DNA of 64,000 bases from positions 1 through 64,000 of the forward strand of contig WNDQ01000007.1 in NCBI GenBank assembly GCA_009912175.1. The letters are read 5' to 3'. The notes under the pieces are model-generated. The model was not told the DNA's origin, did no database searches, and was given only the letters and a program-made list of their open reading frames with translations. Within the stretch, counting starts at the first letter, position 1. Each line of letters starts with the position of its first letter. Source of the stretch: Paracidovorax wautersii. Lineage in GTDB: Bacteria > Pseudomonadota > Gammaproteobacteria > Burkholderiales > Burkholderiaceae_C. The translations under genes and the position numbers were made by a program. This document shows, in pieces, positions 26,086 through 34,848 of this stretch.

Positions 26086-28475
26086 GACGTCATTTCCTCC
26101 TTCAACCCTCTTGATGACACCGTGCGCACCCAAGGCGCCAGCACCAGGCAATAGGCAATGCCCAGCGCCACGCACAGACCAAAACTGCTGACGGCCGGTG
26201 TCCGGCTCAGGGCCAGCAGGCCAAATGAGAGCAGCGTGGTGGCCGCCGCCAGCAGGATGCCGACCAGGCTGGCCTCCTGCCCACCCACGGCCTCGTGCAT
26301 GAAGATCGCGTAGTCCACGCCGATGGCCGTCACGAGCAACAAACCGAACAAGCCAAACAGCGTCAGCGGCTGTCCCAGCCACCCCAGCGTGGCCAGGCTG
26401 GCCGCGGCCGCCAGCAGCGGCACGGCCAGCACACAAGCGCTCACCCTCAACCCCAGCACGGGCCACAGCAGCGCCAAAATCACGCCGCACGACAGCAGCT
26501 TGAGCAGCGCCGCGCTGACACGCGTGTGCGAGAACACCTCGTTGAGTTCTGCCAGGCGGTCCACCCAGCGCACACCGGGCAACCCCTCGCCCAGCGACGA
26601 AAGATCGACCCCCGCGCGCAGCCCCTGCAGCCGAACCACCGCCGCCACGCCCTGCGCGTCACCGCCCAGCCACAGCGGCCGCCAGCGCTCGCCGGGCACG
26701 GTTTGCAAGGCCTCGTCGATCCGCCAGGTCGGCAGGGCTTGCAACGTCTGCAATTCAGCAGCAATCAGCCGGGGCTCGATGCCCAGCGCCAGCAGCGGCT
26801 GCCACGCCAGCGGCGACTGGGCCAGCGCGGCCAGCGCCCCGCGCAGGCGCTGCTGCTCGGGCGCAGGGGCCACCAACTGATCCAGCGAGTCGTAGGACTG
26901 CAGGTCCCCGCGTTCGGTGACGGTATCCAGCCGCCCCGAAAGGACGGCCAGGCGCGCCAGCAACTGCGACTCGTCGGCGGCCTCGACCAGGAAGAACTGG
27001 CTGGTCGGCTGAAAGCCCGTGATGCGGGCGATGTCACGCGACTCCTGCACCAGCGCGGCAGGCGAGCTGATCCAGTTGCGCAAGTCGTCGTGGAACTGCA
27101 GACGCCACCCACCCGCGCTGGCGACGGCCAGCAGCGTGACGGCCAGCAGCCAGCGCCGATGTCCGCGTGCCAGCCAGGCACGCCAGGCCACCTGGACCTG
27201 CAGCAAGACCCCGGCCGCCCGCGACAAGGCAGGCCAGGGCCGTGGCGGCGCGCTGCCAAAAGCCCAGGGCAGCAGCGCCACCGTGCAGGCATAGGCGGCC
27301 ACGAGGCCGGCGGCCGAAAACACCGCCAGTTGCCTGAGGGCGGGCAAGGATGTGAATGCCAGCGCAAGATAGCCGATCACGCTGGTCAGCAGGCTCAGCG
27401 TGAGCCCCGGCAACACCCACCACAACGCCGGCCAGGCGGTCCAGGCGGGCCGGCCCGCCCGATGGCCGTAGCTTTTGCCCAGGTAGTGCAGCGGGTAGTC
27501 GGTCGCCACGCCGATCAGCGTGGAGCCAATCACCAGCGTCATCACGTGGATGTTGCCCAAGGCCAGCACACACGCCACGCTGCCGGCAAGCAGCCCTGCC
27601 AGAACCGGCGCCAGTGCCAGCAGCGAGCGCCAGCGGCGAAATGCGAGCAACAGCAGCAGCACGATTCCCAGCACGGAGCCGCCGCCCAGCCAGCCCATCT
27701 CGGCCGTGGCCTGGTCCTGGGCCTGGGCGGCGTACAGCAGACCGCTGGTGGCCAGGACCTGGCCGCCCTGGCTGGCCGCGTACTGCTTGACGGCCTCGAC
27801 CAGGGCCGCCACGGCAGCGGCCTGCCCCATGTCGAGCGAGGCGCTGCCGCTGCGCGCCTGCAACAGGAACCATGTCTGACCCGCATCTTCGGCCGCGAGC
27901 AGTCCGCTGGCCACATCCAGGCCGACAGCCCCCACACGCGCATGTGCCGACTGAATGCGCTGAGTCAGACCCAGCCAGTCCTGTGTCGGCGACACCAGTG
28001 CCGCCGCGGCAAACGGATCGAGCAGATCGGCAGCGCGCTGAGCCAGGAAGGCCTCGGGCTGCGACAACAACCGTTGCCGATCGGCCGGCGGCAGCAGCGC
28101 CAGCCGTCCCCGCAGCAAATCATCACGCAAGGCCGGCAGGTCGGCCTGGACCGTGGCACGCACCTCGGCGAACAAGCCACTGGCACGCAGCTGCTTCTCG
28201 GCGGCATGCAGCAGCGCGATGCCTTGGGCCCGCTGCGGCGCGCCCACCAGCAGCACCAGCTCGCGGTTGAGCGCGACCTGCATGCGGTCGTTGGCTTGCT
28301 GTTCACGGGCCGGCACTTCGGTGCGCGGCATCAGATCCAGCAGGCTGCTGGTCACGGGCGGGCCATGGCGCCACTGCCAGGCGGCAGTGGCCAGCAGCAG
28401 CGCCAGCATGATCAGCACCCCGCAGGTCAGCGCGACTTGCAAGCGCGGCCGGGCCGCCGCAACAGGTTCAGGCAT
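26082..28475 (-). CDS. MMPL/RND-family exporter of the aryl polyene cluster
   Basis: This 797-residue inner-membrane protein has two repeated halves, each with one N-terminal membrane segment (about 17-37 and 440-460), a periplasmic loop and a bundle of five or more helices (about 240-410 and 640-780). Landmarks are VIGSTLIGVATDYPLHYLG and LLVTAIGVDYAIFMHEA, the MMPL intramembrane Asp/Tyr pairs. It probably moves the lipid-linked pigment out of the inner membrane. I chose the ATG at 28475 with AGGAAG about 9 bases upstream; ATGs at 28496 and 28502 are possible. It overlaps the LolA-like gene by 8 bases. Confidence 0.88.
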   Translation of the reverse strand: MPEPVAAARPRLQVALTCGVLIMLALLLATAAWQWRHGPPVTSSLLDLMPRTEVPAREQQANDRMQVALNRELVLLVGAPQRAQGIALLHAAEKQLRASGLFAEVRATVQADLPALRDDLLRGRLALLPPADRQRLLSQPEAFLAQRAADLLDPFAAAALVSPTQDWLGLTQRIQSAHARVGAVGLDVASGLLAAEDAGQTWFLLQARSGSASLDMGQAAAVAALVEAVKQYAASQGGQVLATSGLLYAAQAQDQATAEMGWLGGGSVLGIVLLLLLAFRRWRSLLALAPVLAGLLAGSVACVLALGNIHVMTLVIGSTLIGVATDYPLHYLGKSYGHRAGRPAWTAWPALWWVLPGLTLSLLTSVIGYLALAFTSLPALRQLAVFSAAGLVAAYACTVALLPWAFGSAPPRPWPALSRAAGVLLQVQVAWRAWLARGHRRWLLAVTLLAVASAGGWRLQFHDDLRNWISSPAALVQESRDIARITGFQPTSQFFLVEAADESQLLARLAVLSGRLDTVTERGDLQSYDSLDQLVAPAPEQQRLRGALAALAQSPLAWQPLLALGIEPRLIAAELQTLQALPTWRIDEALQTVPGERWRPLWLGGDAQGVAAVVRLQGLRAGVDLSSLGEGLPGVRWVDRLAELNEVFSHTRVSAALLKLLSCGVILALLWPVLGLRVSACVLAVPLLAAAASLATLGWLGQPLTLFGLFGLLLVTAIGVDYAIFMHEAVGGQEASLVGILLAAATTLLSFGLLALSRTPAVSSFGLCVALGIAYCLVLAPWVRTVSSRGLKEEMTS

Positions 28476-29085
28476 GCGCAAAAGCTTCCTGCTCATCGGC
28501 ATTCAAACGATCGGCCTGGCCCGTCGTTCGCAAACGGATCACGCTGCGATCACCCTGCGCTTCGCGCAGTTCGATGCGCGAGACCGTGGCGCCGCCCTCG
28601 ATTCGAATGTCGTCAAACACCTGCCGCAGCAGCGCCGAGCGGGGCTTGAGCACCAGCAACCAGCCCCGTTCGGTGCCGGTGAGTTGCAGCTCGAACTGCT
28701 CGGCCAGGCCGTCGCTGTCACCAGCCAGTACCGCCAGGAAAAGCCGGTTCTGCTGGGCCGACGCGCCTTGCGATGCCAATGACTGCCAGACAGCCCCCTG
28801 GCGCCGGGCGATGCCTTGCGGTGTGATCCGATAGTCCTGCTGCAACGGGCTGCGCAACTGCCACAGCAGCCCCTGGCCCTGCGCCAACACGAAGTGCCCC
28901 TGGCTTGTCATCGGCTGCGCCATGCCGCGCAGATATTTCTCCTGCACGAACTCCCCCCGGCTGACGGCTTGCACCTGCAGCAAGGCCTGGAGTGCCACCA
29001 GATCGAACGTGGCTGCGGCTACCGGGCTCAACCCTGCCCAGGCCGCGCCTGCCGCCAGCCCGGCCAGCGCCGTCCGGCGCCTCAT
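28468..29085 (-). CDS. LolA-like outer-membrane carrier protein
   Basis: This 205-residue periplasmic protein has an N-terminal signal with consecutive arginines (MRRRTALAG) and cleavage near PVAAATF. Its LolA-like fold is seen as GEFVQEKYLRGMAQPMTSQG and GLLWQLRSPLQQDYRITPQG. In APE clusters such proteins are thought to ferry the lipid-anchored polyene across the periplasm to the outer membrane, working with the MMPL exporter and the DUF3261 lipoprotein. The start overlaps the thioesterase stop by ATGA. Confidence 0.84.
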   Translation of the reverse strand: MRRRTALAGLAAGAAWAGLSPVAAATFDLVALQALLQVQAVSRGEFVQEKYLRGMAQPMTSQGHFVLAQGQGLLWQLRSPLQQDYRITPQGIARRQGAVWQSLASQGASAQQNRLFLAVLAGDSDGLAEQFELQLTGTERGWLLVLKPRSALLRQVFDDIRIEGGATVSRIELREAQGDRSVIRLRTTGQADRLNADEQEAFAHA

Positions 29086-29507
29086 GCCAGCACCCGTTCG
29101 ACGGCGCGCAGCAGCACGGCCGGCGAGGCCAGCTGCATTTCGCGCGAGGCGACCTCGACGGCCACCTGGGTCGTGCTGCCGCGTGTCAGCCGCTGGCCCG
29201 TGGCCTCATCGCGAATCAGGTAGTTCACGACCAGCCGGCTGGCCCACTCCACCAGTTCCGCGCGCACGATCACGACTTGCCCAAACGTGGCGGGCTGCAC
29301 GTAGCGCAACTGCAGGTCGACCACCGGCCAGGCATAGCCCGAGGCCGTCATGTCGTTGTAGTTGTAGCCCAGCGCATCCAGCAGCGCGCAGCGTGCCTGC
29401 TCCAGGTACTTGACGTAGTGGCCGTGCCAAACGATCTGCATCACGTCCACGTCGAAGAACGGCACCTGAATCCGCGTGTCCACGCCAAAAACCCCCCGGC
29501 TACGCAT
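29082..29507 (-). CDS. 4HBT-type acyl-ACP/CoA thioesterase
   Basis: This 141-residue single-hotdog thioesterase has the 4-hydroxybenzoyl-CoA thioesterase pattern, D21 in FDVDVMQIVWHGHYVKYLEQAR (spanning residues 18-39) and H28, both consistent with YbgC-type catalysis. In APE clusters the thioesterase (ApeK type) is proposed to release or edit acyl chains. The ATG at 29507 gives the family N-terminus and overlaps the acyltransferase stop by 8 bases. Confidence 0.86.
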   Translation of the reverse strand: MRSRGVFGVDTRIQVPFFDVDVMQIVWHGHYVKYLEQARCALLDALGYNYNDMTASGYAWPVVDLQLRYVQPATFGQVVIVRAELVEWASRLVVNYLIRDEATGQRLTRGSTTQVAVEVASREMQLASPAVLLRAVERVLA

Positions 29508-30426
29508 CGTGTTTGCTCCAGAAATCGTAGAAGTTGAACCACTGCAGCGGGCTACGAAGACAAGCCTGGGCCAGGCTGTCGGCATAACGCTGCGCCAGCG
29601 CCTGCACCACGGCCGGCCGCTGGGCACGCGTCCAGACCACCCGCTCGGTCAGGCGTTCGAAACGCACATGGTGGCGCCCACCAACGCGGACGCAATAAAA
29701 CAGATTGACCGGGCATTCGAGCAGCCCCGCCAGCAGCCAGGGCCCCTGCGGCAAGCAGGCCGAGTGCCCCAGGAAATCGACGGCAACGACTCGGTTGCCC
29801 TGTAACGACACACGATCGCCGGCGATCGCCAGCCACTCGCCCGCGTCCAGCCGCTGCTTGAGCAGCAGCAGCGTGGCCGGGTCCAGTTCGCTGACCTGGA
29901 CCAGGCGCAGGTTGTCGGCACCGGCCTCTGTCAGCAGGCGGTTGAAACGTTCGGCATGGCGGGTATGAACCAGCACGTTGACGCGTACATGGCCGTTGCG
30001 ATCAGCCAGGGCACGACAGACCTCGGGGTTACCGAGGTGAGCGCCCACCATCACCTGGCCGCGCCCGTGTCCCATTTCCGAACACACCTGGTGCGGGTCT
30101 TCCAGGACCAGGTCGGCATAGTCCAGCCGGCCCTGCCAGACGTCGAGCTTGTCGAGCAAGGCAGTGGCGAAGGCCCAGTACTGAGCCCAGACGCTGCGCC
30201 AGGTCGGCCGCAATTCGGCACGCCCCGAAAACGTGGCCAGCCGATCCTGGTAGCTCGCCGTGTGACGCCGGGCTTGCCGGCTGGTCAGATAGAAGTACGC
30301 GACCACCATCCACACCACCGGCTGCAGCCAGCGCCGCCCAACACGGCGCAATGCCCACGCCAGAACACGCATGCAGGCCAGGCTGCCGCGCTCGCGCTGT
30401 CGCACCCAGTGCTGGCTACCGCTCAT
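29500..30426 (-). CDS. LpxL/HtrB-like acyltransferase of the aryl polyene cluster
   Basis: This 308-residue lysophospholipid/lipid A-type acyltransferase has an N-terminal membrane anchor (about 33-50) and the HX4E motif H130-LGNP-E135 in VGAHLGNPEV. FLGHSACLPQGPWLLAGLLECPV and FYDFWSKHDA near the end match the family. It likely attaches a fatty acyl or aryl-polyene acyl group to the sugar or glycerol lipid anchor. It overlaps the glycosyltransferase stop by ATGA and the thioesterase start by 8 bases. Confidence 0.85.
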   Translation of the reverse strand: MSGSQHWVRQRERGSLACMRVLAWALRRVGRRWLQPVVWMVVAYFYLTSRQARRHTASYQDRLATFSGRAELRPTWRSVWAQYWAFATALLDKLDVWQGRLDYADLVLEDPHQVCSEMGHGRGQVMVGAHLGNPEVCRALADRNGHVRVNVLVHTRHAERFNRLLTEAGADNLRLVQVSELDPATLLLLKQRLDAGEWLAIAGDRVSLQGNRVVAVDFLGHSACLPQGPWLLAGLLECPVNLFYCVRVGGRHHVRFERLTERVVWTRAQRPAVVQALAQRYADSLAQACLRSPLQWFNFYDFWSKHDA

Positions 30427-31175
30427 CGCTCGCCCCTCGCACAGCGCTTCAGCTTGCGCCAGGCCCAGCCGGGCAGGCGCCGCAGCATGCCGGCAAACAA
30501 GCGGGCATGCATGCAACTGATGCGCACGTTGTCACGCCACAAACGGAAATGGGAAATGCCATCGGCGGGGTAATGCACCGCCACCGGCAACCAGGCCATG
30601 GGCACCCCACGCCAATGCATGCGCACCAGGATCTCGGTATCGAAGTCCATGCGCCGCCCGACCGGCTCGGTGTCCGCCAGCGCCAAGGCCGTCGCCAGCG
30701 GGTAGATACGAAAGCCGCACATCGAGTCGCGGATGTCGAGCGACAGCGTGTTGATCCAGACCCAGACATGGGTGGCATAACGCCCGATCTTGCGGCCCAG
30801 CGGCACGCTGTCGTCGTAGCGTGGGTGGCCACAGACGACCGCCTGCGGCGCCAAACGGGACGTCTGCGCAAACGCGGCCAAGCCGGACAGGTCGTGCTGA
30901 CCATCGGCATCGACCTGCAACGCATGGCTGAAGCCCAGGCGACGGGCTTCGGCAAGCCCGGCCAGCACGGCACCGCCTTTTCCCCCGTTGCACGCCAGCG
31001 TCAGCAGCGTGACATCCGGCATGTGCGCCAGCGCTTGGAGCGCGCGCGCGCAGGATGCATCGGAGCCGTCGTCGACCAGGATGCATGGCACCAACTGGTC
31101 ACGCAGGCCCGCAACGACGCCGGCGATGGCGCGCTTGTGGTTGTAGACCGGGATCACCGCGCACAGGCTATGCAT
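30423..31175 (-). CDS. Family 2 glycosyltransferase of the aryl polyene cluster
   Basis: This 250-residue GT-A enzyme reads AVIPVYNHKRAI at the N-terminus, VDDGSD at about 34-39 and the metal-binding DADGQHD at about 88-94. It resembles polyprenol-phosphate sugar transferases of GT2. In APE clusters it probably adds a sugar to the growing pigment lipid anchor. The C-terminal basic region with an amphipathic helix suggests membrane association. It overlaps the ligase-dehydratase gene by 8 bases and the acyltransferase gene by ATGA. Confidence 0.87.
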   Translation of the reverse strand: MHSLCAVIPVYNHKRAIAGVVAGLRDQLVPCILVDDGSDASCARALQALAHMPDVTLLTLACNGGKGGAVLAGLAEARRLGFSHALQVDADGQHDLSGLAAFAQTSRLAPQAVVCGHPRYDDSVPLGRKIGRYATHVWVWINTLSLDIRDSMCGFRIYPLATALALADTEPVGRRMDFDTEILVRMHWRGVPMAWLPVAVHYPADGISHFRLWRDNVRISCMHARLFAGMLRRLPGWAWRKLKRCARGER

Positions 31176-32940
31176 GCGCGTCTCCGATCAGGCCGTCGGC
31201 CACCGGCGACGGCAGCACGATACGGCCGGACGAGCAAATCCCCTGCGCGCCGTGATAGGAGAAATAGAGCTTGCCGCGCTCGTGCGACAGCCGCAGGTCG
31301 ACCTCGTCGCCGGGGCGCATCAGCCGCTGGAACTTCAGCACTTCGAATTCCTGGGCATCGAATGCCAAACGCCAGAGTTCACCCGCCCAGGCGCGCGCCC
31401 ATTCGATCTGCACCACGCCGGGCACGACAGGCGCCTGCGGAAAGTGACCCGAAAAGAAGACCAGATCCGGCGGTATGGCCAGACGCAGACACCCACTGCC
31501 ATCCGCGGCCTGCTCGCGCGCCAGCAACTCGGGCTGGCGTGGCCGCTCGGTGGCGAGCAGGGTGTTCACCCACGCCTGCGGCAGCTTGCCCTGGGGCGAC
31601 AGCGGCAGGCCTCGAACCCAGCGCCAGCGGCGCGGCCAGGCAATGGGCTCGACATGGTCTCGCAGATGCTCGCCCAACTGCCGCACCAGTGCAGCGCGGC
31701 CCTGGTTCCGCAGGACATGCAAGCCGCTTGCGCTCAGCACCGCCACGCAGCCAATCTGCGCGCGGCCCGCCTGGTAGACACCGCAGCGCACGTCGTCTAT
31801 CCACGGATGGCGCGCCAGCGCGGACTCGATGTGCGCCAGCCCGATGCGCTTATCTTCCAGCTTGACGATGCGGTCCAGTCGATCGCCCAGCACAAAACCG
31901 CCCGCCACGATCGAGGCCGCATCCGAGGTCTGCTCCACCTGCCCCGGCGGCAGCCAGGGCGAACGGACCCACAGCGCGCCCGGCGCGTCAGGACTGGCCG
32001 GCGCCTGCAACCCGACTTCGACGCCCGGCAGCGTTTGCCAGTCGCCCAGTCCACGCCGCCAGCCGATGGCGCCCGTTTCCGAACTGCCATAGATTTCCAC
32101 GGGCCAGTCTCCCAGGCGACCTTGCAGTTGCTGCGCGGCGTGGGCGGGCAGCGGCCCGCCGGCAGAGAACGCCAGCCGCACCCGTCCAGCTGCCTGCTCC
32201 CAGGCGATGCTGTCGGTCATGCGCTTGTACAAAGCCGGGCTGCCGATCCAGACCACCGCGCCCTGTCCGCTGGCAGCCAACAGGTCTTCCGGGAACACGA
32301 TTTGTGTGCGCCCCAAAAGCCGGCCCGCCATCAATGGCCACAACACCCGAAACGTCAGGCCGTAGACATGCTGCGCACTCACACTGCCGATCACCTGGGC
32401 TTGCGCCGCCTGCCCGCCCCTGAGCGATTCGAGTACCTCGATCTCGCACTGCAGTTGCCGCAGCGTCTTGGCAATGACCTTGGCCTGCCCCGACGAGCCC
32501 GAGGTCCGGACCATCAGCGCCGTGTCGTCTGCCGCCAGCCCGTCGCCATCCAGCCCCCCTTCGCCTTGCGGCGACGGTTGCTGCGCCAACCAGTCACGCC
32601 AGGCGACCATCTGCAGCCCCGGAACCGGCGCGTCGGTGCTGGCGCTGGCCGGCGCATCCAGGAACAGCAGCGTGGCCTGCTGCGCCAGCGCAACCAGGCT
32701 CTCTCGTTGCAAATCAGCCGGCAGGATCACCGGAATGCCGGCGCGCCAGGCAGCCAGTAGCACCAGCGTCAGTTCAGCCGCATCGGCCAGATGGACCGCC
32801 AGCCGCTGCACGCCGCTGGCACGCAACGCACCCGCCAGCACCAGGGCCTGCTGGCGCAAACGCGCATGCGGCCAGCCCTCGGCCACGCTGCGGCCGGGCA
32901 CGGGCTGCGCCAGGTAATCCTCCAGGCTCAACCAGGTCAT
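31168..32940 (-). CDS. Aryl-AMP ligase fused to a hotdog dehydratase (ApeH-ApeI fusion)
   Basis: This 590-residue two-domain protein has an N-terminal adenylate-forming domain (about 20-480) with P-loop RTSGSSGQAKVI, IYGSSETGAIGW and the late DRLDRIVKLEDKR. The C-terminal hotdog (about 485-590) has the FabZ/ApeI motif GHFPQAPVVPGVVQ starting at 498, including H499. The ligase part should activate a 4-hydroxyaryl starter acid and load it on an ACP; the hotdog part dehydrates 3-hydroxyacyl-ACP with the ApeP-like partner. In enteric APE clusters these are separate genes, so the fusion ties starter loading to chain dehydration. It overlaps both neighbours. Confidence 0.88.
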   Translation of the reverse strand: MTWLSLEDYLAQPVPGRSVAEGWPHARLRQQALVLAGALRASGVQRLAVHLADAAELTLVLLAAWRAGIPVILPADLQRESLVALAQQATLLFLDAPASASTDAPVPGLQMVAWRDWLAQQPSPQGEGGLDGDGLAADDTALMVRTSGSSGQAKVIAKTLRQLQCEIEVLESLRGGQAAQAQVIGSVSAQHVYGLTFRVLWPLMAGRLLGRTQIVFPEDLLAASGQGAVVWIGSPALYKRMTDSIAWEQAAGRVRLAFSAGGPLPAHAAQQLQGRLGDWPVEIYGSSETGAIGWRRGLGDWQTLPGVEVGLQAPASPDAPGALWVRSPWLPPGQVEQTSDAASIVAGGFVLGDRLDRIVKLEDKRIGLAHIESALARHPWIDDVRCGVYQAGRAQIGCVAVLSASGLHVLRNQGRAALVRQLGEHLRDHVEPIAWPRRWRWVRGLPLSPQGKLPQAWVNTLLATERPRQPELLAREQAADGSGCLRLAIPPDLVFFSGHFPQAPVVPGVVQIEWARAWAGELWRLAFDAQEFEVLKFQRLMRPGDEVDLRLSHERGKLYFSYHGAQGICSSGRIVLPSPVADGLIGDAHA

Positions 32941-33494
32941 GCCTTGGCCTCCATGCGGCGGCGCGCATGCGGTCGCAGCAGCCATTCACCGCCCAGCAAA
33001 ACGCCCATCGCCACGTAGCTCAGCAAGCCGTTGTAGAGGGTCCACCAGTACCAATCGGCCCAGACCGCCAATGCGCCCGCCATGAGTCCGTTGATCGCCA
33101 GGAAGACGCACCAGACTTGCGTGACACGGCGTGTGTAACGCTGCCCGGCCCCACTGAGTCCGGGCTCCTTCAACCGGGCCAGCCGCTCGATGACGGAAGG
33201 ACCGGTGACCAGGCTGCTGGCAAACACCACCAGAAAGCCCATGTTCACGAGCACCGGGTACCAGCGCAGGCCCAGCGCGTCGTTGAACAGCGCCAGCGCC
33301 AGGCAGACCAGCACCGCGATGGCCGGCAGGCGCCAGCCACCCGCCGCCTGGCCGGGCCAGAGCGCACGCAGCAGCCACAGCCCGGCCAGCACCAGCAGCA
33401 GCCCACGCGGCTGCACCTGTCCCAGCGAGGCATACACGAGCAATGGATAGGCCACGCCCGCCAGCAGCAGGCAAACCGACATCAAGCGCTTCAA
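32937..33494 (-). CDS. COG4648-type membrane protein of the aryl polyene cluster
   Basis: This protein of about 185 residues has six hydrophobic segments, with LPAIAVLVCLALALFNDALG, LRWYPVLVNMGFLVVFASSL and VFLAINGLMAGALAVWADWYWWTLYNGL as family landmarks. It recurs in APE clusters; the function is unknown, perhaps in lipid anchor handling. No ideal ATG exists: the TTG at 33494 has GAGG five bases upstream and begins MKRLMSV, while the ATG at 33482 lacks a site. The stop overlaps the ligase fusion start by ATGA. Confidence 0.8.
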   Translation of the reverse strand: MKRLMSVCLLLAGVAYPLLVYASLGQVQPRGLLLVLAGLWLLRALWPGQAAGGWRLPAIAVLVCLALALFNDALGLRWYPVLVNMGFLVVFASSLVTGPSVIERLARLKEPGLSGAGQRYTRRVTQVWCVFLAINGLMAGALAVWADWYWWTLYNGLLSYVAMGVLLGGEWLLRPHARRRMEAKA

Positions 33495-33501
33495 CGCGGC
33501 C

Positions 33502-33753
33502 TCAGGCTGGGTCTTGCAATCGCAGGAGCGCATCGACCACGTCCTGGACCGTGCGCACGGACTTGAAGTCCTCGGGCGCGATCTTCAGGCCGGTCTGGCG
33601 CTTGATGTGGTCGATCAGATCGATCGCATCGATGCTGTCGATCTCCAGGTCTTCGCCCAACAGGGCATTCGGCGTGATGCGATCGGGGTCGACCTCGAAC
33701 AGTTCGACCAGGGCATCGCGCAAGGCATTGAAGACGTCATCTTGACTGGACAT
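33502..33753 (-). CDS. Acyl carrier protein (second of two)
   Basis: This 83-residue acidic ACP has the phosphopantetheine serine at S40 in EIDSIDAIDL. Four-helix ACP spacing is normal and it follows the other ACP by 38 bases. Two ACPs (ApeE/ApeF types) are usual in APE clusters, one likely carrying the starter and the other the growing chain. The divergent phosphopantetheinyl transferase should activate it. Confidence 0.9.
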   Translation of the reverse strand: MSSQDDVFNALRDALVELFEVDPDRITPNALLGEDLEIDSIDAIDLIDHIKRQTGLKIAPEDFKSVRTVQDVVDALLRLQDPA

Positions 33754-33791
33754 GAATGTGCCGCCGTTTCTTGTTGTCGTTGCTGGGGGAC

Positions 33792-34058
33792 TCAGGCGGC
33801 GGACGCGCGCTGCTGCGCCACGAAAGCAGCCAGGCCGGCCACGCTGGCGAAGTGCTGGCGCGTATCGGTGCCGTCGGCCTCGATCCGGATGCCGAAGTTC
33901 TTTTGCAGCATCAAGCCGATCTCGAGCGCATCGACGGAATCCAGCCCCAGGCCGTCACCAAACAACGGCGCGTCGGAGGCGATGTCTTCGGGGGTGATGT
34001 CCTCCAGGCCCAGCGACTGGATGATGAGTTGTTTGATCTGCTGTTCAAGTTGCTGCAT
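33792..34058 (-). CDS. Acyl carrier protein (first of two)
   Basis: This 88-residue ACP has S41 in GLDSVDALEIGL as the attachment site. The helix II region and DAPLFGDGLG differ from the other ACP, suggesting a separate partner set. The ATG at 34058 lies inside the preceding acyltransferase gene (14-base overlap). It shares the operon with the ligase fusion and ketosynthases that it should serve. Confidence 0.9.
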   Translation of the reverse strand: MQQLEQQIKQLIIQSLGLEDITPEDIASDAPLFGDGLGLDSVDALEIGLMLQKNFGIRIEADGTDTRQHFASVAGLAAFVAQQRASAA

Positions 34059-34848
34059 GGTCTTCTTTGTTTTGGCTGGAGAAAATCTGGTGCAAGTGCG
34101 CATTCAGCCGGCGCGCTGCAATCGGCATGGGCGCATCCCGCAGCCAGGTAGCGGGGTCGATGTCCTCGCCGACTTCAACGTGGAACACGACACGCTCGCG
34201 CGGAATCCGGTACCACGGCTCGTTCTTGGTCAGGCTGCTGGGTGTCACGCGGATGTGGACAGGCGTCAGCACCCGCGCCCCACGCAGGGCGATCGCACAG
34301 GCACCACGATGAAAGACCGGCGCCGCGCCAGGTGTCGTGCGTGTTCCCTCCGGGAAAATCAGCAGCGGCAAGCCCTGTTCGAGTTGTGCCACCGACTGCT
34401 CCAGCGTCTCCAGGCTGCCGTCGTTGCTGATGTAGCCCGCCGCCAGCACAGGCCCGCGCGTGCAGGGGTTGCGCCACAACGCCTGCTTGACGATGCAGCC
34501 GCTGTGGCGCATGGACGGCTGGGCCAGCAGGATCACCACATCAAGCAGCGAGGGGTGATTGGCCAGGATCAGTTGGCCGGGCCGCCCCAAACGTTCGGCG
34601 CCCGACACTTCGCAGCGCAACACGCCCAACCGCGCCAGGAAGCCGATGAAGAGCCGAAAGGACAGACTCACCGTGGCGCGGGCACGCGCCCAGTTGGCCT
34701 CGCGATGACCGGCTTGCAGCCAGCGTTGCCCCGGGAAAACAACCAGGCGCAGCGCCAGGCCACCGAGCCCGAAGACAACGAATCCCAGGCCGGTTCCCAG
34801 CAGACGCCAGCACCAGTTGGCATGCGCGCTCACTGCCGCCAATGCCAT
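34045..34848 (-). CDS. PlsC-like 1-acylglycerol-phosphate acyltransferase
   Basis: This 267-residue membrane-bound acyltransferase has an N-terminal hydrophobic segment (about 15-37), the catalytic HX4D motif H98-PSLL-D103 and the substrate motif FPEGTRT near 162. It likely acylates a glycerol-phosphate-like lipid that anchors the pigment. The ATG at 34848 overlaps the CLF-like gene by 19 bases. A second, LpxL-like acyltransferase later in the operon suggests that the anchor is acylated twice. Confidence 0.87.
   Translation of the reverse strand: MALAAVSAHANWCWRLLGTGLGFVVFGLGGLALRLVVFPGQRWLQAGHREANWARARATVSLSFRLFIGFLARLGVLRCEVSGAERLGRPGQLILANHPSLLDVVILLAQPSMRHSGCIVKQALWRNPCTRGPVLAAGYISNDGSLETLEQSVAQLEQGLPLLIFPEGTRTTPGAAPVFHRGACAIALRGARVLTPVHIRVTPSSLTKNEPWYRIPRERVVFHVEVGEDIDPATWLRDAPMPIAARRLNAHLHQIFSSQNKEDHAAT

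Noticed and set aside
26295-28649. 784-codon open frame opposite the MMPL exporter gene
   Set aside because: Composition is dominated by Gln, Arg and His and no domain is visible; the opposite strand encodes a clear membrane transporter.
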